From CAZMNY01 sp964567745 (lineage in GTDB: Bacteria > Planctomycetota > Planctomycetia > Pirellulales > Pirellulaceae): a stretch of DNA of 64,000 bases. Of this stretch, positions 43,253 to 52,072 are shown piece by piece. How positions within the stretch are numbered: the first letter of the stretch is position 1; each line of letters opens with the position of its first letter. The stretch is from the NCBI GenBank assembly GCA_964567745.1, contig CAZMNY010000046.1:1-64000 (forward strand), in the 5' to 3' direction. The translations under genes and the position numbers were made by a program. Below the pieces are notes generated by a model. That model saw only the letters and a list, made by a program, of their open reading frames with translations, had not been told where the DNA came from and searched no databases.

Positions 43253-45196
43253 CTATTGAGTCGCCTCAAGATAGGGATCTTGGCCCATCTGTCTTTGTAA
43301 TTCCTGGCACCGCTGCTCGAGTTGCATCAGGATTTTGCGATTGCGAAAATGGGCCAGTTCAACTCGCCGTTGAGCTTTTCGAAAGAGCGGCGCGAATTGC
43401 AATAGCTGCTCTTCTCCGCGAACGGCAAGCGCTTCACCCTGTCGGCGGACGGCCTTAGCTTTCGAGGGACCCAGACCCGTCTCGAGGATCTCGTCGTCGA
43501 GCGACATGAATTGCTCATACGAGCCGGGATCGCCTTGGCGACCGCAACGGCCAATGAGCTGCCGATCAATGCGAGCTGAATCGTGTAGCTCGGTGCCGAT
43601 CACGTGCAAGCCGCCCAGCTCTTGCACGCCCCCACCCAATTCGATGTCCGTCCCCCGTCCAGCCATGTTCGTGGCAACTGTGATTCTGCCTCGCTGTCCG
43701 GCGGCCGCGATCAACGTCGCCTCCCGCTCGAGATGATGCGCGTTGAGGACTTCGTGAGGCAACCCTTGTCTGGTCAACTCGGCCGAAAGGCTCTCGGAGC
43801 GGTCGATCGATTTGGCGCCGACGAGCACCGGCCTTCCCGACGCATGCAGCTCGGCGACTCGGTCCGCAATTGCTCGCCATTTGTGCTCGGCGTCAAGAAA
43901 CACACGATCGTCCAACCGCTCGCGTCTCGACGGCTTGTGGGTCGGAATCACATCGACTCGGAGCGAATAAATTCGTCGAAGTTCGCGGCGGGAGGTCGAC
44001 GCGGTCCCGGTCATGCCCGCAAGCTGATCGTATCCGAGAAAGAAGTTCTGAATCGTCACTCGAGCTGCTTCGCCGGCATCCGTGGTGATGGCCAAGCCTT
44101 CGCGAGCTTCCACCGCTTGATGAATGCCCTGCCGCCATTTGCGTCCGTCCGCCGTTCGGCCGGTAAATTCGTCGACGATCACCACCTCGCCATCGCGAAC
44201 CACATAGTCTCGGTCTCGCTGGAATTCGTGATTCACCTTTAGCGCACATTCAACTTGCTGGTACAGTTCGAACATCTCGACACTGGCGAGCGCCTCCGGC
44301 GTCAAACGCTGACGCACTCGGCGTCGACCAGTTTTCGTCAACACGGCTTGCTTCGCTTTGGGCTGGTATACGTAGTCCGATTCGAGCTCGAGATCGACGG
44401 CGGCATCCGACGCCCACCGATAGAGCGCGATGCGTTTGTGATCGTCATCGCCAGGCAGAGAGCTGACGATGAGAGGCGTTCTCGCTTCGTCAATCAGAAT
44501 GCTGTCCGCCTCGTCGACGAGAGCAAAGTATCGCTCGCGCTGAACGACGTTGCGTTGCCGATCGACCGCGGGCTGGCCCAGCATGCTGCGAAGCGTCGCC
44601 GAAGGGGCCGTGTCATCGAGGTCGTCTGCGAACAGTCGATCGCGCAGGAAATCAAAACCAAACTCCTTCGCCGTGCCGTAAGTCATGTCGGCATGGTAGG
44701 CCAGTCGGCGCTGAGGTCGCGGCGTGGACGCTTCGACGACACCGACGCTGAGGCCCAGCAACTCATAGACGGGCCGCATAATCTCCGCGTCCCGGGCAGC
44801 AAGATAATCGTTCGCCGTCGCCAAATGAGCGCCTTGTCCGGCAAGGGCAGCCAAGTACATCGGCAGAGTCGCCGTCAGCGTTTTGCCTTCGCCCGTTTGC
44901 ATCTCGGCAACCGCGCCTCCGAATATGATGGTGCCGCCGAGCATTTGGACGTCGTAGTGTCGCATGCCCTTGGTTCGCCGAGACGCTTCTCGCACCAGCG
45001 CATACGCTTCGGGAAGCAATGCCGATAACGCTTCGCCGCATCCGGCTCGATAACGAAGCGACAAACTTTCGCGGCAGATCTCGGAGTCATCGAGCGACGC
45101 GAAGCGAGGTTCAATGTCATTGATGCGAGCCACCGTTTGACGGCCTCGCCAGAGCTGGCCTCGTAAGGCCGTCGGCGTTAGGGCGAATGGAAGCAC
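43253..45196 (-). CDS. Short SecA paralogue (SecA2-like translocase ATPase)
   Basis: A 647-residue protein from GTG 45196, with an in-frame stop upstream. DEAD motor: YDVQMLGGTIIFGGAVAEMQ, Walker A MQTGEGKT (99-106), LATANDYLAARDAE, LVDEADSILIDEARTPLI (DEAD at 228-231), TDAGEAARVTIQNFFLGYDQ, GMTGTA, TNMAGRGTDIELGGG, and IGRCGRQGDPGS. Canonical SecA is about 850-950 residues. This one ends just as the helical scaffold begins (RKAQRRVELAHFRNRK) and lacks the wing and zinc-binding tail. It could translocate a subset of substrates or act on another channel. No secY-like partner is adjacent. Confidence 0.9.
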   Translation of the reverse strand: MLPFALTPTALRGQLWRGRQTVARINDIEPRFASLDDSEICRESLSLRYRAGCGEALSALLPEAYALVREASRRTKGMRHYDVQMLGGTIIFGGAVAEMQTGEGKTLTATLPMYLAALAGQGAHLATANDYLAARDAEIMRPVYELLGLSVGVVEASTPRPQRRLAYHADMTYGTAKEFGFDFLRDRLFADDLDDTAPSATLRSMLGQPAVDRQRNVVQRERYFALVDEADSILIDEARTPLIVSSLPGDDDHKRIALYRWASDAAVDLELESDYVYQPKAKQAVLTKTGRRRVRQRLTPEALASVEMFELYQQVECALKVNHEFQRDRDYVVRDGEVVIVDEFTGRTADGRKWRQGIHQAVEAREGLAITTDAGEAARVTIQNFFLGYDQLAGMTGTASTSRRELRRIYSLRVDVIPTHKPSRRERLDDRVFLDAEHKWRAIADRVAELHASGRPVLVGAKSIDRSESLSAELTRQGLPHEVLNAHHLEREATLIAAAGQRGRITVATNMAGRGTDIELGGGVQELGGLHVIGTELHDSARIDRQLIGRCGRQGDPGSYEQFMSLDDEILETGLGPSKAKAVRRQGEALAVRGEEQLLQFAPLFRKAQRRVELAHFRNRKILMQLEQRCQELQRQMGQDPYLEATQ

Positions 45197-45312
45197 GACT
45201 GGCTCGTTGTTGGCGAAGTTGCTGGCGTCTTCAAGCTGGACGCCGTATCGTCGTCAATGTCTGGACTCGGTCATCGTCAAAATGGTTGAGCGTATCGGTC
45301 CGTTTTGAAGGG

Positions 45313-45951
45313 CTAGTTTCGCTTTCGCCAACGAGCATCCGCAGTCGACACGCCCCGTTTGTAATCCTCATCGACATCGCGGGCGTAGTCCTCTCGATAG
45401 GGAGTCCGCCGGGATCGCGAGTTGGGCGACATTAGCGTGGCGCCGGCTCGAGCCGTTCTGGATCCGAATCGGTTCCGCGATGGCAAGTCGGTCAACTCGG
45501 TCAAATCATCTTGAACCTGCAGTCGCCGCGGCTCGCCGCTCTTGGGCATGCCGCCCTTGAGCTGTAGAGAATCGCCCTGTTGCCGCCCACCTTGCTTCCA
45601 TGGTCCGCGGTCGACGTATTCAGCTGGAGCGACCGAGCCGTCCTCGTTGTCGACTCGCGAGTAGAAACGGTCGTCATCGCGATCGCGCGCACTCGACTTG
45701 TTGGGGGCCGGTGAATTCTGATAGTAGGGGTCTGGGGAGCCGTAAGCGCCTCGTCCCGTTTCCGGGGGAGCGATTCGAGCTCCCGAGCCCGGCGCCCAAT
45801 TCCAGTCGGGAGTTCCGTATCCGGGTCCCTGACAACCGCAAAGCATCGCGCTAATGGACAACGCCACGAGACCGCCGAGCTGGCCGCGCCGCGACGCTCG
45901 AGCCAATGTTTGTCCTTCAACCAACCGCCGAATTGATTTCTCGCCGCTCAT
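45313..45951 (-). CDS. Putative lipoprotein, unknown function
   Basis: About 212 residues from ATG 45951 (an upstream start at 45981 adds ten). The N-terminus has basic residues, a hydrophobic stretch and a lipobox-like SAMLCGC near residues 34-40. The mature part is hydrophilic, rich in Gly, Pro, Arg and Asp, with aromatic clusters (GTPDWNWAPGSG, SPDPYYQNS) and a basic/acidic C-terminus. No domain was recognised; low complexity suggests a surface or structural role. Confidence 0.6.
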   Translation of the reverse strand: MSGEKSIRRLVEGQTLARASRRGQLGGLVALSISAMLCGCQGPGYGTPDWNWAPGSGARIAPPETGRGAYGSPDPYYQNSPAPNKSSARDRDDDRFYSRVDNEDGSVAPAEYVDRGPWKQGGRQQGDSLQLKGGMPKSGEPRRLQVQDDLTELTDLPSRNRFGSRTARAGATLMSPNSRSRRTPYREDYARDVDEDYKRGVSTADARWRKRN

Positions 45952-46182
45952 TAGGCGAACTCCTTCCGCACACCGGACCAATATGTTTTGGGGGCGGAAA
46001 GGTACCGAGTTCCGGCTCAGACGCCAATAGCGATCGCAGAACTCAAAAGACCAATTGCTTGCCGGCGCAGGGCAGCAGAGGTACGTTGCCTATCTTGCCC
46101 CGTACGCCAGCGAGGCTAACGGGCGCAATTCTGCACAGACCCAGACGCGGATTCGAAGATAGGCCGGAGAAGATACGTGAGC

Positions 46183-46650
46183 CTATTGAGCTCGCGCGAT
46201 TTCGTCTGCTTTTTCCCGAACGAAAGGATTGAGAATCACTTTCACCGTTCGCACGCGAGAAGGAGGTTCGTTGCCCAAGTCTTCGCTAGCACCGACAAAC
46301 GGATTCATTACGACTTGAGGGGATCCCACGGTCAGGGCTGGCGATGATGTCGGCTTGGCCGACGACTTGGGCATTTCATGCACGGGATAATCGATGGCCC
46401 GCGCTGGACGCCTCGCGAACGGCGAACTGCCGTATGTCGTGGGCGTGATTCCGCTGTAATAGACAGGGGGATGCAGGGCGAAATAGGGTGGCACGGGAAT
46501 TCTCCCCAGGCTATAGAGGCTGGAACCGCAGCCGCCGCCCGGCCCGTAGCCATTGCGAAGTCCGTACAGGTGTTGAGCTTGAGCGTCTTGCGTCATGGCC
46601 GACGCGAACAGAACCGCCAATGCGGCGACCACAAGATGAGTTGACTTCAT
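46183..46650 (-). CDS. Small secreted Gly/Pro/Tyr-rich protein
   Basis: A 155-residue protein with a clear signal peptide (MKSTHLVVAALAVLFASAMT, cleavage near AQA-QH). The mature N-terminus (GYGPGGGCGSSLYSLGRIPV, PPYFALHPPVYYSG) resembles a small family I recall from planctomycetes, function unknown. NPFV occurs twice (VMNPFVGAS, ILNPFVREK). It is divergent from queG; the 116 bases between them hold both promoters. Confidence 0.6.
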   Translation of the reverse strand: MKSTHLVVAALAVLFASAMTQDAQAQHLYGLRNGYGPGGGCGSSLYSLGRIPVPPYFALHPPVYYSGITPTTYGSSPFARRPARAIDYPVHEMPKSSAKPTSSPALTVGSPQVVMNPFVGASEDLGNEPPSRVRTVKVILNPFVREKADEIARAQ

Positions 46651-46766
46651 GGCCCATTCCTCCTACCGAATATGCGAGATGTCGAGCGGCTCAAACGCGA
46701 TCTCTGCACGATGCCCTCCATTCCACGATAATTACCGCTCGTACCGATAACAACAAAAATCACGTC

Positions 46767-47906
46767 ATGGATTGCCTGACAACTCGCATCAAGACGGCCG
46801 CAATCCAAGCCGGATTTTCCCGAGCTCAGGTCTGCTCAGCCGATGCCGAGCCCGAAATTGGCCGCTTTCACAGCTGGCTCGATGCAGGCTATGCCGGCCA
46901 GATGAACTACTTGGAGAATCGCAGACCAGCCTACTCCGACCCGGCGCTGGTTCTTGAGGGCGTACGTTCGATCGTGATGTTAACGACCGACTACGCAATC
47001 GACGACGACCGCGCGACGAGCGACATCGACGTCGACCGCGCCAGCGTTGGCGCCGGTCTGGTGGCGCGGTACGCGAAAGGCGAGCGTGATTACCACGACG
47101 TTATTCACAAGCGACTCAAATCCCTCAAGCAGTTTGTGTTGAGCGAGTCGCCCGGGGCTGTTGTCCGTGGCGTCGTTGACACGGCGCCGTTGCTCGAACG
47201 CGACTACGCTCGACTCGCGGGACTCGGCTGGATCGGCAAGAACACGATGTTGATTCACCGCGACGATGGCAGCTGGTTTTTCTTGGCGGCGCTGCTGACC
47301 GATCTAGAATTGAAAGCCGACCCCCCGTTCGCGACCGACCACTGCGGTGCCTGCCGCGCTTGCCTCGATGCCTGCCCCACCGATGCATTTCCACAACCTT
47401 ACGTACTCGACGCCCAACGATGCATCAGCTACCTCACGATCGAGTTGCGGGGCGACGTTCCGGTCGATCTCCGCGAAGGAATGGGAGATTGGGTGTTCGG
47501 CTGTGATGTCTGTCAGGACGTCTGTCCCTGGAACCGTCGGCACACGACGACGATCGACAAAGAGCTGCAATTGCGCGGCGACCTCAACCCGCTCGAGCTT
47601 CGCAGTCTATTTGAGTTGACTGACGACGACTTTCGAGCTCGGTTCCGTCGAACGCCCCTGTGGAGAAGCAAACGCGAGGGCATACTTCGGAACGCTGCGA
47701 TCGTCTTGGGAAATCAGGCGGCCGAGGCGTCGGTGTCAGCATTGACCGTCGGCGCAGCGGACCAATCCGCCGTGATACGAGCCGCGTCAGCATGGGCCCT
47801 CGGACGCGTCGGAAGCCCAATCGCCATCAGCGTTTTACAGGAACGCCTGCAAGTCGAGCGCGATGATACCGTTCGAACAGAGATCGACCTGGCGCTGCGC
47901 GGCTAA
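46767..47906 (+). CDS. queG: Epoxyqueuosine reductase QueG
   Basis: About 379 residues from ATG 46767; the frame extends to 46488 but overlaps the divergent gene and lacks conservation. The cobalamin-dependent catalytic domain contains VDTAPLLERDYARLAGLGWI with the catalytic Asp138. The two [4Fe-4S] clusters have ligands CGACRACLDACP (193-204) and CDVCQDVCP (246-254). The C-terminus carries a HEAT-like region (SAVIRAASAWALGRVGSPIA). It performs the last step of queuosine synthesis in tRNA. No other queuosine gene is adjacent. Confidence 0.95.
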   Translation: MDCLTTRIKTAAIQAGFSRAQVCSADAEPEIGRFHSWLDAGYAGQMNYLENRRPAYSDPALVLEGVRSIVMLTTDYAIDDDRATSDIDVDRASVGAGLVARYAKGERDYHDVIHKRLKSLKQFVLSESPGAVVRGVVDTAPLLERDYARLAGLGWIGKNTMLIHRDDGSWFFLAALLTDLELKADPPFATDHCGACRACLDACPTDAFPQPYVLDAQRCISYLTIELRGDVPVDLREGMGDWVFGCDVCQDVCPWNRRHTTTIDKELQLRGDLNPLELRSLFELTDDDFRARFRRTPLWRSKREGILRNAAIVLGNQAAEASVSALTVGAADQSAVIRAASAWALGRVGSPIAISVLQERLQVERDDTVRTEIDLALRG

Positions 47907-48266
47907 CGCCGTTTGGCGAGAACTTTGAAACGAAATCGTCACACTGACGGCCACACGCATCAAATCGTTTAACCCCGTTTAACCCGTCGCCGCAGGCAAG
48001 AAAGATCGTAGTGAATCGGGATTCTAAGCGCGTGATGTGCGGACTGGCTCCTAACTCGGCGACGCGAGTGCGAAGTGAAGAATGCAAAGTGCAAAATGAA
48101 CGACGACCCCCACGAGCCTTGATGGCTCGGTGAATGAGATTCGCGTCTAGCGGAAACTCCACTGCGGCAGGATGGCAGGATGCCCCAGCCACGAGTGTCG
48201 TTGGTGAATCAGGTGCGCGCCACGGCGACATAGACCCCGCGAGCCGTCTTCTTCATCGGCGGTCTG
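47907..48266. repeat. Intergenic region with dispersed repeats
   Basis: No gene is seen. It carries a doubled CGTTTAACCCC/CGTTTAACCCG arm (47967-48000, followed by CGCAGGCAAG), and the reverse copies of the repeat modules found near 41547-41658, at 48068-48100, 48173-48200 and 48203-48213. Confidence 0.7.
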
Positions 48267-49307
48267 CTACTTGTGAATGCCCTCAGGCGGATATTGCCCG
48301 GGCCGATCTTGGCAGTACCAACGGTCCAAGGTTTCGGTCCATTGCTGTCGATCGGCGACTTTCACCAGATCGGCGCGAACTTTTTCATGTTGCGGATGAA
48401 GGGCCGAATACTTGATGCCAAACTTCCGCATCACAATGCCGCAACGGGTCTCGCCGTAGAGCTGTTCGGCCATGTCAAAGTGATCATCCATCACGATTCG
48501 CTGCTCGAATAAGGACGGCGGAGGTGGAAGAGGCTCTCCATCGGCCAGCGCGCGCGCCTGCTGGAAGATCCAGGGATTCCCGATGGCGCCGCGAGCGACG
48601 GTAACGCCGTCGACGCCGGTTTGCTTGATCATTTCCAAACAGTCGCTGGCTGTGAACAGATCGCCGCTTCCGAGAATCGTCCGCTTGCCAACGTGCTGTT
48701 TCACCTCCTTGAGAAACCCCCAATTGCTGGGGCCGATATATCGTTGCTCGACCGTCCGGCCATGCACGGTGACTGCCACCACGCCAAGCTGAAAAGCGCC
48801 GTCGAGAATCTCGAAGAAACGATCGCGGCTTTCGTTTGAGTCGTCGAGGCCTCGTCGCATTTTCACCGTCACGGGAATCTCAGCGGGAACGGCGTCGCGC
48901 GTGCGGCTGACAATTTCCAGCGCGACATCAGGCTGGCTCAAATGAAAACCGCCGCGACAACGCCCCAGCACTTTCTTCACAGGACAACCGAAATTGATAT
49001 CGATGACATCGAAGCCCGCCTCGACCAACCGCAGCGCGCCGGCGGCGAACTGAGTTGGCTCGGCGCCCATCAACTGACCGGCTACCGGCGTCTCATCATC
49101 CGAGCGGTAAAGAAAGTGGCGGTTCTTTTTTCGATCCTTGACGACGGTGAGAAACTGATCGAGCATCACTTCGCACAGCGTGTACGTCGCGCCCATGCGC
49201 CTAGCGATACGTCGCATGGGCCAATCGCTGTAGCCCGACAGAGCCGCTTGGACAACGGGAAAGCCGATCTCGATCGAGCCGATTTTCAATGGAGCGAGCG
49301 TGGACAT
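48267..49307 (-). CDS. tRNA-dihydrouridine synthase family protein, second paralogue
   Basis: About 346 residues from ATG 49307; the frame continues to 49514 without conservation. Dus features: FPVVQAALSGYSDWPMRRIA (an unusual version of the APM-x-x-x-T opening), FDVIDINFGCPVKKVLGRCR with the catalytic cysteine, IPVTVKMRRGLDD, VVAVTVHGRTVEQRYIGPSN, TILGSGDLFTASDCLEMIKQ and VDGVTVARGAIGNPWIFQQA. The C-terminal RNA-binding helices follow. The altered FMN-site opening and GRCRGGFHL loop suggest a different tRNA position from the DusB-like protein. Confidence 0.85.
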   Translation of the reverse strand: MSTLAPLKIGSIEIGFPVVQAALSGYSDWPMRRIARRMGATYTLCEVMLDQFLTVVKDRKKNRHFLYRSDDETPVAGQLMGAEPTQFAAGALRLVEAGFDVIDINFGCPVKKVLGRCRGGFHLSQPDVALEIVSRTRDAVPAEIPVTVKMRRGLDDSNESRDRFFEILDGAFQLGVVAVTVHGRTVEQRYIGPSNWGFLKEVKQHVGKRTILGSGDLFTASDCLEMIKQTGVDGVTVARGAIGNPWIFQQARALADGEPLPPPPSLFEQRIVMDDHFDMAEQLYGETRCGIVMRKFGIKYSALHPQHEKVRADLVKVADRQQWTETLDRWYCQDRPGQYPPEGIHK

Positions 49308-49520
49308 GTCGTGCTGAAGGGTTATGGAATAAGGAATGCTTCGCCCGATCAGGCGAATGAGCGTTGCAGCCGACACAATCGTTGCATCCGCGAATCTGTC
49401 GAAGCCCAACCTATCGGTTTTTGTGTGCTCCTGGCAGGAGGGGTGCCGATAAGTACGAGCGAGTTGGAATCCGCACGGCCACTCGACTCGAACGATCCTC
49501 AGCAGTAGAGGCATCTCGGT

Positions 49521-50000
49521 TTGAATTCACTCGCACCCATTCTGTTGTTCGTCGTTCTGCTGATCTTCGTTGTCGTCGCACTCATGCGACTGAAGTCGCC
49601 GGGCCCGCCGTACGAGAAACGAAAATCGCTGCTGACCGATTCTGAATTGCGGTTCTACGGCGTGTTGCGAAAATCGGCCGAGGACTGGGCGATCTGCTCG
49701 ATGGTCCGGATCGCCGACTTGATTCGAGTTAAACCGGATACGCCCAAACGACAAGCTTGGCTCAACCGCATTCTCGCCAAACATGTCGACTTCGTGCTCT
49801 GCAATCCAGAGACAATGGAAGTCGTGCTCGCCATTGAGTTGGATGACCGGTCCCACCAGCGAGCCGATCGCGTCGAGCGAGATGAATTCGTCAATGACGC
49901 CTTCAAAGCAGCGGGACTGCCACTCCTTCGAGTGAAAGTTCAAGAGGACTACGACGGCAAGGAACTTAAGGCATCCATCGCCAAGACGATGAGCGCCTAG
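49521..50000 (+). CDS. DUF2726 domain protein with N-terminal membrane anchor
   Basis: A 159-residue protein from TTG 49521 (AGAGG about ten bases before). A transmembrane segment spans about 5-23 (APILLFVVLLIFVVVALM). The rest matches DUF2726: LTDSELRFYGVLRKSAED, ICSMVRIADLIRVK, LAKHVDFVLCNPETMEVVLA, IELDDRSHQRADRVERDEFV and AAGLPLLRVKVQEDYD. The domain resembles restriction-endonuclease-like folds (D ... ELDD), but no activity is established. Confidence 0.8.
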   Translation: MNSLAPILLFVVLLIFVVVALMRLKSPGPPYEKRKSLLTDSELRFYGVLRKSAEDWAICSMVRIADLIRVKPDTPKRQAWLNRILAKHVDFVLCNPETMEVVLAIELDDRSHQRADRVERDEFVNDAFKAAGLPLLRVKVQEDYDGKELKASIAKTMSA

Positions 50001-50119
50001 GCGACCAGACGGCTAGCCACGTCCAGTTCGTACCGACGTTGTTGCTGGCGTCGTCACTCGAACCTCGATAGGCTGTCGTCGCCAATGACTTGTCTCCGCC
50101 TGCCGAGGATATCGCGACG

Positions 50120-50617
50120 ATGCCTGAAGAGCCGTCCAAACCACGCATTGTGAAAGCTCGCGTGGTCAAAAAGATCGTGGACCCGATACAACAGGACGAC
50201 GCGGCAGCTCAACCCGATTCGACTCCCGCGACCACGCCCAAGCCAAAAGGTACGGACAAGCCAGCAGATTCCCAGCCGACAACTGAGCCTCGATCCGAAA
50301 AGCCGCCGAATCCGACGACAGACAACTCCGTTCGTGTGGTCGCCTCGAAGCCAGTCTCGCCAAAGCAAGTTGCGCCAAAGCAAGTCGCGCCAAAGCAAGT
50401 CGCGCCGAAGCCAGTCGTGCCTGACACGGCGAAGTCGCCTTTTCTAGTGCCGGATAGGGCAAGATGGGTGATGTGGCCTTTTGTTGCGGCCGAGTTTGTG
50501 AATAATTTCACGGATAGGATTCGTGGACTCGCAAAAGGCAGCTCAATTTCGCCGTGCGATAACGGCACAACGAGACATAACACCATACTTAACAGTACGT
50601 TACGGACAGAACGCTAG
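50120..50617 (+). CDS. Hypothetical Pro/Lys-rich protein with KQVAP repeats
   Basis: About 165 residues from ATG 50120 (AGGA about 13 bases before); the frame opens at 50090. It is low-complexity, Pro/Thr/Lys-rich, with three consecutive PKQVA repeats coded at about 50362-50412. A possible membrane-touching segment (WVMWPFVAAEFVNNFTD) lies near the end. It sits 23 bases before nqrA on the same strand. Whether it is a real protein is uncertain. Confidence 0.35.
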   Translation: MPEEPSKPRIVKARVVKKIVDPIQQDDAAAQPDSTPATTPKPKGTDKPADSQPTTEPRSEKPPNPTTDNSVRVVASKPVSPKQVAPKQVAPKQVAPKPVVPDTAKSPFLVPDRARWVMWPFVAAEFVNNFTDRIRGLAKGSSISPCDNGTTRHNTILNSTLRTER

Positions 50618-50640
50618 CACTAACCCGAAACAACGCTTCT

Positions 50641-52065
50641 ATGATCCCACCCATCATTCGGACTGAAAACGGGCTGGATGTCCCGATTTCCGGCGCACCG
50701 AAACAGGAAATTGGCGATGGTCCGCGCATTTCTCGTGTTGCGGTCTTGGGCGACGATTTTCGCGGCATGAAGCCGACGATGCTGGTTCGAGAGGGTGATT
50801 CGGTCAAACTCGGACAGCCGCTGTTTGAGGATAAGAAGACGCCCGGCGTTCTGCATGTGTCGCCAGGGACGGGCGTTGTTCAGGCGGTCGTTCGAGGTGC
50901 CAAGCGTCATTTCGAAGCAATCATCATCGAACTGGCGGAGAGCGAATCGGGGCAGTACGAAGCGTTCAAGAAACACGAGGACGAATACCTCGCCGCGCTG
51001 CCTCGAGAAGAAGTTCGCGACACGCTTGTTCGCTCGGGATTGTGGCCGGCCCTGCGAACTCGCCCTTACGGCAAGACGCCAACACTCGAGTCATCACCTC
51101 ACGCCATCTTCGTGACCGTCACCGACACGAACCCGCTGGCCGCCGAGCCGGCGGTCGTGATGCAAGAGCCCGACCACGAACGATTCTTCCAGCACGGCGT
51201 GTTGGCCCTAACCACTCAAGCCGACGGCGACGTGTTCCTCTGCCGAGCTCCGGCGAAACAGCTGCCGGCGATTGCTCATGAGCGAGTGCACACGGTCGCG
51301 TTTGACGGGCCTCACCCGTCAGGCCTCGCTGGAACCCACATCCATTTCCTGTCGCCCGTCAATGGCGAGCGAACGGTTTGGCATATCGGGTATCAAGACG
51401 TGGTCGCGATTGGCCGTCTGCTGTTGACCGGCAAACTGTGCCCGACGCGAGTGGTATCTCTGGCCGGGCCTGCCATCAAAAAGCCGCGCCTCATTCGCAC
51501 TCGCCTTGGCGCATCGATCGACGATTTGACTGATGGTGAGTTTGCAGAAGCCGAAAGCGATCGTGGCGAATCCAGCGACAGTGAAGCAGCAGCGGACGGC
51601 GCCGATCGCCGTGTCCTCTCAGGTTCGGTCTTGTCGGGCCGGCAATGCACAGAGCAACTCGCCTTCCTGAGTCGATTCGACACTCAAGTGACGGTGCTGA
51701 TGGAAGGTCGCGAACGAGAGTTTCTCGGTTGGGCGACGCCGGGTGCCGACAAGTTTTCGGTTTCACGCGCATTCATCTCGGCGTTTACCGGACGGGCGAA
51801 ACCGGCCGCCATGACGACCAAGACGCACGGCGACGTGCGTGCGATCGTGCCCATCGGCCTCTACGAAAAGGTCATGCCGCTGGACATTATTGCAACGCCA
51901 TTGCTTAAGGCGTTAATGGTGCAGGACAACGAGACGACTCGGAATCTCGGCTGCCTGGAGCTTGAAGAAGAAGACTTGGCATTATGCACGTTTGTCTGTC
52001 CCAGCAAGAACGAATACGGACCGCTGTTACGGCAGAGTCTGAATCACATCGAGCTCGAAGGTTAG
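50641..52065 (+). CDS. nqrA: Na+-translocating NADH:quinone reductase subunit A
   Basis: A 474-residue protein with NqrA hallmarks: GLDVPISGAPKQEI at the start, VAVLGDDFRGMKPTMLVREG, DSVKLGQPLFEDKKTPGVLH, SPGTGVVQAVVRGAKR, TRPYGKTPTLESSPHAIFVT, and TFVCPSKNEYGPLLRQSLNH at the end. It carries a Glu/Ser/Asp-rich insertion near 302-325 (AEAESDRGESSDSEAAADGA) that makes it somewhat longer than usual. NqrA is the peripheral quinone-binding subunit. No strong SD is visible. Confidence 0.95.
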   Translation: MIPPIIRTENGLDVPISGAPKQEIGDGPRISRVAVLGDDFRGMKPTMLVREGDSVKLGQPLFEDKKTPGVLHVSPGTGVVQAVVRGAKRHFEAIIIELAESESGQYEAFKKHEDEYLAALPREEVRDTLVRSGLWPALRTRPYGKTPTLESSPHAIFVTVTDTNPLAAEPAVVMQEPDHERFFQHGVLALTTQADGDVFLCRAPAKQLPAIAHERVHTVAFDGPHPSGLAGTHIHFLSPVNGERTVWHIGYQDVVAIGRLLLTGKLCPTRVVSLAGPAIKKPRLIRTRLGASIDDLTDGEFAEAESDRGESSDSEAAADGADRRVLSGSVLSGRQCTEQLAFLSRFDTQVTVLMEGREREFLGWATPGADKFSVSRAFISAFTGRAKPAAMTTKTHGDVRAIVPIGLYEKVMPLDIIATPLLKALMVQDNETTRNLGCLELEEEDLALCTFVCPSKNEYGPLLRQSLNHIELEG

Positions 52066-52072
52066 CTCACAC

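Noticed and set aside
50054..50398. Minus-strand frame with LLWRD repeats
   Set aside because: Antisense of the PKQVA repeat region; a repeat artefact.
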